Both the position numbers and the translations under genes were made by a program. Below are positions 57,160 to 64,000 of a stretch of DNA of 64,000 nucleotides, one piece after another; position 1 is the stretch's first letter, and each line of letters opens with the position of its first letter. The notes under the pieces are model-generated. The model was not told where the DNA came from. It worked only from the letters and a program-made list of their open reading frames with translations, and did no database searches. Source of the DNA: Sabethes cyaneus (lineage: Eukaryota; Arthropoda; Insecta; Diptera; Culicidae); assembly GCF_943734655.1 (NCBI RefSeq), contig NC_071354.1, forward strand, positions 178,459,411 to 178,523,410. Direction: 5' to 3'.

Positions 57160-57418
57160 CTGTAAGGACAATCGACATTTTTTCTTCGTTGCACGAAAAA
57201 AGGTAGGAAATTTGGCGGCTAGGAATTCTTAAACGAAAAAAAAAGTATTTAAATAGGCCTCTGCTCACTTGCATTGATCGCGCCTTTTAGCCAACTTACT
57301 AAAATATTAGGAGATATATCTAATTTTACATTGTGTGTCATAAAAAACGTGGATATTTGTGATAATTTGTATTGGATAGAACGAAAATTGACAATTACGA
57401 TGAAGTAGCGCCAGACCC
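57160..57418 (+). mobile_element. Family A element, 5'-truncated fragment
   Basis: Matches the last ~260 bases of copies 1-3 (TTCTTCGTTGCACGAAAAAA; CATTGTGTGTCATAAAAAAC; GGATAGAACG). It lies just upstream of the duplicated flank of the 57812 gene. Confidence 0.7.
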
Positions 57419-57666
57419 ATTTCTGAGATTCGGCTGAAAAAATATTTGAATATTTGACTGTTAAATTATTAGAAATTCGAAAGAAATAACCCGCTAATAA
57501 TCCATTAATCCATCCAATAATCCATCCATCGATTATCCATTAGCCTGCCTGCCACAAATAAACTAAAACAAATTTGTACAAATGGTTTTCTTTTTTCATA
57601 TGTTTCAATTAAATTATGCCTAATATGGGGAAAAATATGGAAAATATGCACATTATTCTTCGGTAA

Positions 57667-57777
57667 ATAAACAAACCGATATTTGATATTTAGATACGTT
57701 GTTAGTTCAACTGCAACGGAGCACAACGGTTGCCGTGCAATCTACTATAAATTCGGGCATTTTTCTCATCGATCATT
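57667..57777 (+). promoter_or_regulatory. Promoter of the 57812 gene
   Basis: ATAAACA (57667-57673), TATAAAT (57746-57752), initiator ATCATT about 57772-57777. Nearly identical to the 50837 promoter. A short AATCCATCC minisatellite (about 57500-57540) is expanded in this copy only. Confidence 0.75.
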
Positions 57778-57811
57778 ACTTACTGGAAATCATCCTTCAG
57801 ACAACCCCAGA

Positions 57812-58186
57812 ATGAAAATAATTTTCTTTGCTCTAGTGGCGGCATTGGTCTTGCTGGCCGTCGTAGGTGAATCGCTGGACGACGACGATAAGAACGAGAA
57901 GCCGGAGATCATTCCCCATCGCTCTCGTCACCATCCCCGTCACCACCACCACCATCGCCATCACCCACACCATCGCCATCCGCACCATCGGCCAGCACCA
58001 AACAATGGCAGTGATCCTTCAGCAGGAAGTTCCCCAGGCAGTGCCGCAGGTGATGCTCCAAGTGATGCTCCAAGTGGAGGTGCTCCAGATGCTGCAGGCG
58101 CCCCAGGTAGTGCCGCTGGTGCCCCAGATGCCGCAGGTGCAGTAGCTGCCCCAAATGATGACAGCAGCAACGCAGGCAGCCGTTAA
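57812..58186 (+). CDS. His-rich, Ala/Pro/Ser-tailed secreted protein, member 3 (124 aa)
   Basis: Signal peptide 1-19 (MKIIFFALVAALVLLAVVG). Acidic ESLDDDDKNEKPEIIPHRS. A dense His block (about residues 38-62, HHHHHRHH type). PNNGSDPS linker with a sequon. A short tail of PGSAAG/APDAAG repeats ending NAGSR. Compared with the 50837 gene it lacks the helix-like IIEEIW segment and most of the Gly-Ala-Pro tail, so it is a shortened paralogue. An in-frame extension upstream of the ATG is rejected because it crosses the TATA box. DDDDK happens to match an enteropeptidase site, probably by chance. Confidence 0.88.
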   Translation: MKIIFFALVAALVLLAVVGESLDDDDKNEKPEIIPHRSRHHPRHHHHHRHHPHHRHPHHRPAPNNGSDPSAGSSPGSAAGDAPSDAPSGGAPDAAGAPGSAAGAPDAAGAVAAPNDDSSNAGSR

Positions 58187-58339
58187 AAGGTTCAATTCTT
58201 ATACAATGACAACTTTTGGCTAAATTATACTTAAGTTAAGCATGAATCATATGGTCCTAATTTTTGCTCCGAAATATCCACCTAGCAAAATAAGTGAACT
58301 GTTCCGACATTTGCGATCGTGAATAACAAAACATTAACT
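58187..58339. other. 3' flank shared with the other collagen-like genes
   Basis: TTTTGGCTAAATTATA, CATGAATCATATGGTCC and TTTTTGCTCCGAAATATCC repeat the 51600-51710 flank and mark the limit of the duplicated unit. Confidence 0.6.
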
Positions 58340-58439
58340 TTGATTTGGGTGAACTTGTTGAATGGATATTGCTCGAAAGCTGTATAGAAATAAACATGGA
58401 AGACACAAGCTGGCATTTTCAAGATTACTACTCTCCACA

Positions 58440-59235
58440 TCGTGTGTATAGTGACTTAGTGATACCGGATCATTGTCAGGATTCCTCCCAGATCCAGACG
58501 ACCCGGAGGACTATGCGGGTTGACCGCATTTGCCCTATTTATAATAAAGAACATCGACTCGTGAGTAAAAACTATCAATTCTGCCTATATGGCGCTCTCC
58601 CGTATCCTGTTTTGTAGACTGAGATCGTACCATGAGTACCAAGCTGGTACACGATGGATCAGATGTTTATCCTGCGTCAGTTACTAGACAAGTTCCGTGA
58701 GTACAGCTTACAGGCTCGTCATCTGTTTGTGGATTTTAAGGCGACGGACGATTCAGTCTAACGAAATGAACTGTAGCAAAAAATGCTAGAACATGGTTTT
58801 CCGACGAAACTAGTTATGCTGATTCATGCGACGTTAGATGGGTGAAAATCATGCGTCAGAATAGCGGGTAAGACCTCACCCGCTTTCGTGACAATAGATT
58901 GGATGTAAGTAATAATAATAACTCTAATCGGAACAATCGGCAAAGACCCAGGCGACGAAAACGGACTAACGATTGAAAATTTGAAACATGGAACTGTCGG
59001 TCTCTAAATTTCCTCGGAAGTACCTACGTGCTTTCTAAAGAAGTGAAGAGCCGTAAGTTCGACATCGTAGTGCAGGAGGTATGCTGGAAAGGAACGATGG
59101 TACGTACGTATTGAGATGGTCATACTATCTACCAGAGCTGCGGCAATACACACGAGCTGAGCACAGTTTTTATAGTGATGGGCGAGAAGCGAGCGATCGG
59201 GTGGTGGTCGATCAACCCCCGAATGTACAGATTAA
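58440..59235 (+). pseudogene. RTE RT fragment followed by endonuclease fragment
   Basis: 58510-58870: RICPIYNKEHRLVSKNYQF, then MDQMFILRQLLDKFREYSLQ, HLFVDFKAT, MLEHGFPTKLVMLIHATLDG. 58980-59235: VQEVCWKGT, then EKRAIGWWSINPRMYRL from an endonuclease domain. The order (RT before endonuclease) shows two separate insertions or a rearrangement. The endonuclease is cut at 59235 by the foldback element. Confidence 0.75.
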
Positions 59236-61038
59236 CCTTTACGTCCCCGACATCAAAAATGAAGGTACTTTCAGTTACACTTTTGGCTCTATCTCCACTA
59301 ATTTTCAATCGATTTTTATGAAACTAGTCTTAAAAGAACCACATTAGATTGGCCTTTAATGAAAAAATATGCAAGTAAATTATGGTTCCATTTTCCCGGA
59401 GATATTCCAGATCGCGGTGGGATTTTTTTTGACGTCATAAGTAACAGATGAAATAAAATTAGAAATCTGTTTAATTGACAGCGCAAAAGTTATCCATTTT
59501 ATTTGTAGTCACTAATAATGACTTGTACACTATCCTGTAGAGCGCTGGCTTACGCCTCACTCTCCGGAACATCCGTTGTCGGTTCTACCGGAACTCAAAA
59601 GTGGTCGTTCAGTATTCTCTTCGAAAATATGGCAAATGGGGTATCAAATCACAGGGTTTTTCAACACGAGCTCGTTAGTGGACATTTGGATGTATTTTGA
59701 GTCGATCTGGGCATTCCGGAACATCCGGCATCGGTTCTACCGGAACTCAAAAGTGGCTATTTGGAATTCTCTTCGAAAACATAGCAAATGGGGTATCAAA
59801 TCAGAGAATTTTTCAACGCGAGCTCTTTAGTGGACATTTGGATGTTTTTTGAGTAGATCTGGACATTTCGGACATCCGGCATCGGTTCTACCGGACCTCA
59901 AAAGTGGCCATTTGGAATTCTCTTCGAAAATATGGCAAATGGGGTATCAGATAACAGGATTTTTCAACACGAGCTTTTTATTGCAAATTTTGATGTATTT
60001 TGAGTCGATCTGGACATTCCGGAATATCCAGCATCGGTTCTACTGGAACTCAAAAGTGGTCAATTGGAATTTTTGTCGAAAATATGGCAAATGGGGTGTG
60101 AAAATGTCCAAATCGGCTCAAAATACATCCAAATGCCCACTAAAGTGGTCGAGTTGAAAAATCCCGTGATTTGATACCCCATTTGCCATATTTTCGAAAA
60201 GAATTTCAAATGACCACTTTTGAGTTCCGGTAGAACCGATTCCGAATGTTCCGGAATGTCCAAATCGACTCAAAATACATCCAAATGTCCACTAAAGCGC
60301 TCGAGTTGAAAAATCCTGTCATTTGATACCCCATTTGCCATGTTTTCGAAGAGAATTACAAATGGCCATTTTTGAGGCCCGGTAGAACCGATGCCGGATG
60401 TTCCGGATAGCCCAGATCGACTCAAAATATATTCAAATATGCACTAAAGAGTTCGTGTTGAAAAATTCTGTGATTTGATACCCCATTTGCCATGTTTTTG
60501 AAGAGAATTCCAAATGGCCACTTTTGAAGTCCGGTAGAACCGATGCCGGATGTTCCAAAATGTCCAGATCGACTCAAAATACATCCAAATGTCCACTAAC
60601 GAGCTCGTGTTGAAAAATCCTGTGATTTGATACCCCATTTGCCATACTTTCGAAGAGAATACTGAATGACCACTTTTGAGTTCCGATAGAACCGACAACG
60701 GATGTTCCGGAGAGTGAGGCGTAAGCCAGCCCTCTACAGGATAGTGTACAAGTCATTATTAGTGACTACAAATAAAATGGATAACTTTTGCGATGTCAAT
60801 TAAACAGATTTCTAATTTTATTTCATCTGTTACTTATGACGTCAAAAAAAATCCCACCGCGATCTGGAATATCTCCGGAAAAATGGAACCATAATTTACC
60901 TGCATATATTTTCATTAAAGGCCAATCTAATGTGGTTCTTTTAAGACTAGTTTCATAAAAATCGATTGAAAATTAGTGGAGATAGAGCCAAAAGTGTAAC
61001 TGAAAGTACCTTCATTTTTGATGTCGGGGACGTAAAGG
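59236..61038. mobile_element. 1.8-kb foldback element with long inverted arms, TTAA-flanked
   Basis: CCTTTACGTCCCCGAC at the left and GTCGGGGACGTAAAGG at the right, each next to TTAA (59232-59235, 61039-61042), inside an RTE endonuclease. The two arms (about 850-900 bp each) are near-perfect reverse complements. Each has a ~300-bp outer part and about four tandem 151-bp units (GGCAAATGGGGTATCA, GGTTCTACCGGAACTC). The centre is near 60110. No coding capacity. TTAA targets and a CCYTT end suggest piggyBac-type mobilisation. Confidence 0.85.
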
Positions 61039-61230
61039 TTAAGAATCAAGGGCCGATTCTTTAATATTGGCATAATTAACGGCGCCCGCCACGGCGCGAC
61101 TGAAGCAACCGGAGGTCGCCGAAAACTACGCGTTATCTCACAAAACCGCACTGCCGGAAGAGGGTGAGCTTGATGAAGCCCCTCTTGAGGACTGTTGGAA
61201 TGCCGTGAAAACAGCCAGGGATAATGCATA
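61039..61230 (+). pseudogene. RTE fragment right of the foldback element
   Basis: RIKGRFFN...IINGARH continues the endonuclease interrupted at 59235, then jumps to QNRTALPEEGELDEAPLEDC-type sequence (QNRTAGRG / PEEGELDEAPLEDCWNAVKT in another frame), the linker between endonuclease and RT in RTE. An internal deletion joins the two. Confidence 0.7.
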
Positions 61231-61364
61231 GTTTGACCATTGTGAACTATGATCAAAAGGTTTAGGTGTGTACATTATTTTGTCACTAAACCAATGCATA
61301 TGGAGCTATTAAAATTTGAACTTCCTTCCGTTGGCAATCAACGATTAGACAAGAAAACGTAACC

Positions 61365-61450
61365 ATATTACCTTTGAAAAAGGCCAAAACCAAAGGCCGA
61401 AACGTCCGGTAGTATAAAAAAGCCGTTTTCAATATAAAACTGATTGGAAA
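61365..61450 (+). repeat. Second Penelope-like 3' end, degenerate hammerhead-like
   Basis: GGCC-AAAACCAAA-GGCC followed by GAAACGTC (61396-61403) has the stem II, GAAA and GTC order of the 53509 motif, but the CUGANGA box is decayed (TTTGAAAA). No coding part accompanies it. Confidence 0.4.
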
Positions 61451-62560
61451 GCCGAAAATCCGCAATACAATATATGTACCTCAGTCGATCTTAACAGCGT
61501 ATAAGAACAATTTTCTTTTAATACAACATAGTCTAGAAGTCTGTTTTTCCCCATTTTACTCAAGCTTTTGTACTACAGGCCAAATGCCAATTCGATACTT
61601 TTACCAGAGATTTTCAAGAGGTCGTGCTTGTTGGGCAAATTGAACAAGTCAGAAGATCGAACGACGATCAAGTTTTTCACTAAAATGTCGTGTAACGGAA
61701 TGTTTTGCCTTGTTTTACCCTGCAACTTATACTGAAATCTGAGAAAGTATTGATAGGAACACGAGCAGCGGTAAAAGTGCTCTGATATCGTCCAAATTTG
61801 CTGTGTTTGCTCCTAGTTGAAAAATTTATTTTAATTTAGCATTTAGCAATTTAGCAATAATAAATAATTCCATTAAAGATTGAAGTGAAAAATGATCTAT
61901 ATCATGACAACGCTATATCGTTACTATAAATTGAACCGAATGTGGGTTTATTTTAACGAACGCTCTGCGAATAAACATAAAGCATTCGAAAGGAAATGAT
62001 AAGCCATAAACATTGGTAGCTAATATGCACTAGCAGAGCTGCCTGGTGGCTCAAAATGTCTAAACAAAACATAGACAAAATATACCTACCTAATTCCCTC
62101 AACCGTAGGTAGGCTACATAGAGTATTAGCGCCTATTCAAATTAGGAACAAAACTGAAAGGGGTAATAACACTAACCATAAATAAGGGTTAATATTCCTT
62201 TATTGAGCAGAAGATCATGCAAAGTAAAAGGATAATCCAAAAGAATAATACTTTTTGTTTCAGGCTAACTAGAACAATATTTTTTCAGCTCACTTTAAGC
62301 TCAGGTACTCGAATCTCTTTTGCCTTCTTTATGTGACTTAACACGTATCGGTATGTGCCTACTAATATATATTTTAATCAACACCATTATATAGTGTTGA
62401 AAACAAATTGTCAATAGGCTATTCAACAAGTAAAGACCGTTCGTCTTAATTAACCGAAATGAGCTTTGAATTAAGTATTGCCTTGCCAGTTGCCATACAC
62501 TAAGATCCCCGCAGTAACACCTGAGCTAGCAAACTTTTCATGTATAATTCATTTCGAAAT
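61451..62560. other. No recognisable gene
   Basis: AT-rich, no repeat recognised, no credible open frame. Probably intergenic sequence upstream of the 62631 gene. Confidence 0.4.
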
Positions 62561-62562
62561 AT

Positions 62563-62606
62563 GCTATTTAATAGTTACCCACGCGGAGCAATTCGAGGAC
62601 AGTTCA
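62563..62606 (+). promoter_or_regulatory. Probable promoter of the 62631 gene
   Basis: TATA-like TATTTAATA at about 62563-62571 and an initiator-like ACAGTTC near 62599, giving a leader of about 30 bases. Weaker than the other promoters here. Confidence 0.45.
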
Positions 62607-62630
62607 CCCGCTCACGTCCGTCGGCAAACA

Positions 62631-62918
62631 ATGGCATCGAAGTTTCTGCTTCCGTTGCTCTTGTTCGGCCTCGTTTCGACAGCTCAGCGTGCCTCAGCGC
62701 AATCAAGCTCCTCTACTCTGCTATCACGCATAGTCAATTGGTCCTCCTATCCACCAATTCAGTTTCAACCACCAATCATAACCGCGAACCCTTCAGCTCC
62801 GACGATTAGCTATTGCCCACCCCCACTGATCGTGCCGGTGATCATCAATCCACCACCGATAGTAGCACCCACGACAACAAACGCTCCTACGCCGGGATCG
62901 ATCGTTTTTCCCAACTAA
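62631..62918 (+). CDS. Pro-rich secreted peptide (95 aa)
   Basis: Signal peptide MASKFLLPLLLFGLVSTAQ then RASAQ (1-24). The mature chain is Ser-rich (SSSSTLLSRIVNWSSYPPI, with one sequon N36-W-S), then Pro/Ile/Val-rich (PPLIVPVIINPPPIVAP), and ends in Thr/Pro (TTTNAPTPGSIVF). One cysteine in the mature chain (SYCPPP). The open frame extends 51 codons upstream of this ATG, but only this ATG opens with a signal peptide and lies after the TATA-like box. AATAAA at 63024-63029. Not recognised as a named family; layout and context suggest another gland-secreted peptide. Thr/Ser/Pro content would allow mucin-type O-glycosylation. Confidence 0.75.
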   Translation: MASKFLLPLLLFGLVSTAQRASAQSSSSTLLSRIVNWSSYPPIQFQPPIITANPSAPTISYCPPPLIVPVIINPPPIVAPTTTNAPTPGSIVFPN

Positions 62919-64000
62919 AAAATGACTAACGCTTCCCCCCAGAGATACGCCTGAATTTATATAGTCGTTGGAGCTGGACAGTAAACCATCAGGCAGGAAC
63001 AAGAGGGTGTGTAATATTATCGAAATAAAGTCGGTTAGTGAATTTCACCTTTGTTCTGGTTTTTATTTAGTAGAGAGACGGTTTTGCAATCCCATATTCA
63101 AAGGAGTAATCATTAGTCTTTGTGGTCTACATTTTATTATTAGTTTCACTAGCTAGGAATACGTTTCACATATTCCGTTTCTCCTATGTCTGTTCAATAA
63201 CTGGATGCGAACGTTGAATCAGAGGGTTTTGCATGATTGTAAAGTTCCTCAATTAGTAACAAGAAAGTTAAAGAGAGTTGTTGGGTAATGTTAGAAACGA
63301 TTGTACAACTTCACGCTAAGGTTCACCTTTTTAAAATATGTAGGGCTGACAGTATCCTGCTTGACGGACCGCGTCAATTTTGGAATACTTAACCTTTATT
63401 ATGATAAATACGTTAGCGGTTGGAATTTGCTGGCTCTATGGGTGTTCAGAAATTTGTTGTGTATTCTAAGGTAATCACTTTTTGTAACAACAACTAGGGT
63501 TTTATGAAATGTATCAAATGTGACTACGTTCGAAAAACTGGCGTATGAAAATAGATTAAAGATTAAAGAAATTAACCTTATTACACGCTGGGGTTTATAT
63601 TGTGTTGTTAGTTACATACATTTAAATATCACTAGGTAATTTTATTTAAGATTTATTTTTCATAATTCATATAGTTGTCTGTTTACAAGAGCTATCAAAT
63701 TGGAATACTTGTAATTGTATTGCTAGAACAAGAGAATCTTCGGCTTCGACATTTTCAAAATCTTGGTAAGTCTCTTCTTAAACAGTTATATCTCTAGCTA
63801 CCAGGCTTAAGCACACGACTACGGTTCGTTTTTGTGCATTGTTATCTCAGTTGTTTCACTTCTTACAATCAGTTCTGTACAAATATAAATACACGAACTA
63901 TCAATTAAAAATAATTATTATCAAAACCAATCCACTTTTCATTTGTTCATAAATAGATTATTGGTATCACTATTCGTAGGTTCAAAATTATGATAGAACG
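62919..64000. other. 3' flank and intergenic DNA
   Basis: Poly(A) signal AATAAA at 63024-63029. Beyond it AT-rich sequence with no credible gene or recognised repeat up to the window end. Confidence 0.45.

Noticed and set aside
57863..57894. DDDDK as a meaningful enteropeptidase site
   Set aside because: The paralogues have DDK or no such run at this place; it is most simply part of the acidic stretch.
1..64000. Integrated viral sequence
   Set aside because: Aedes genomes often hold flavi- or rhabdovirus fragments, so I looked for polymerase or nucleoprotein motifs; every polymerase-like stretch found fits RTE, R1 or Penelope elements.

Overview
The window looks like mosquito DNA, most likely from a culicine of the Aedes type. 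It is AT-rich and repeat-laden, with very low gene density. It contains decayed RTE-, R1- and Penelope-type retroelements, Tc1/mariner transposase relics, many small inverted-repeat elements and Helitron-like termini. The only convincing intact genes are tiny, apparently single-exon genes for secreted low-complexity peptides. They resemble the His-rich ('HHH') and collagen-like secreted peptides that I recall from Aedes salivary transcriptomes. The species and the salivary assignment are inference; no search was run.

Genes. (i) Five sequon-rich secreted peptides: two on the + strand (16400-16648 and 24860-25150) and three paralogues on the - strand (32664-32948, 36163-36483, 43139-43411). Each has a signal peptide, then a His-, Trp- or Arg/Pro-rich module that differs in every gene, then a tail with a Y-N-x-T motif and a late N-R-T; each has four N-glycosylation sequons. 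(ii) Three + strand genes (45444-46130, 50837-51592, 57812-58186) with a signal peptide, an acidic stretch, a His-rich block in two of them, and a Gly/Ala/Pro/Ser collagen-like tail ending AGSR. (iii) A Pro-rich secreted peptide at 62631-62918. All have a TATA-type element, and a short 5' leader is inferred for each. The eight genes of groups i and ii also have a forkhead-type RYAAACA site upstream. Both groups grew by segmental duplication that copied promoters and flanks.

Layout. 1-16.3 kb: RTE endonuclease fragments, a 1.47-kb TTAA-flanked element, a DD37E transposase relic, a 1-kb repeat nested in a smaller element, and a 1.5-kb array of ~140-bp units. 16.4-25.2 kb: two peptide genes flanking an R1-clade retrotransposon that sits inside an RTE copy with a 14-bp target duplication. 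25-32 kb: unrecognised sequence, a second copy of the array family, and a 2-kb T-rich block. 32-43.5 kb: the three-gene minus-strand cluster with repeats between. 44-46.4 kb: mariner relics, the first collagen-like gene and a broken duplicate of its tail. 46.9-58.2 kb: RTE relics, a Helitron-like element, the other two collagen-like genes and a 5'-truncated Penelope-like element with a hammerhead-ribozyme motif. 58.3-64 kb: an RTE copy interrupted by a 1.8-kb foldback element, and the Pro-rich gene.

How the genes may work together: the peptide genes look like a secretory-gland cassette diversified by duplication, with constant signal peptides, promoters and tails and fast-changing cationic or His-rich modules. 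The strongest lead is that one paralogue begins its predicted mature chain with an Arg/Pro-rich stretch resembling proline-rich antimicrobial peptides.
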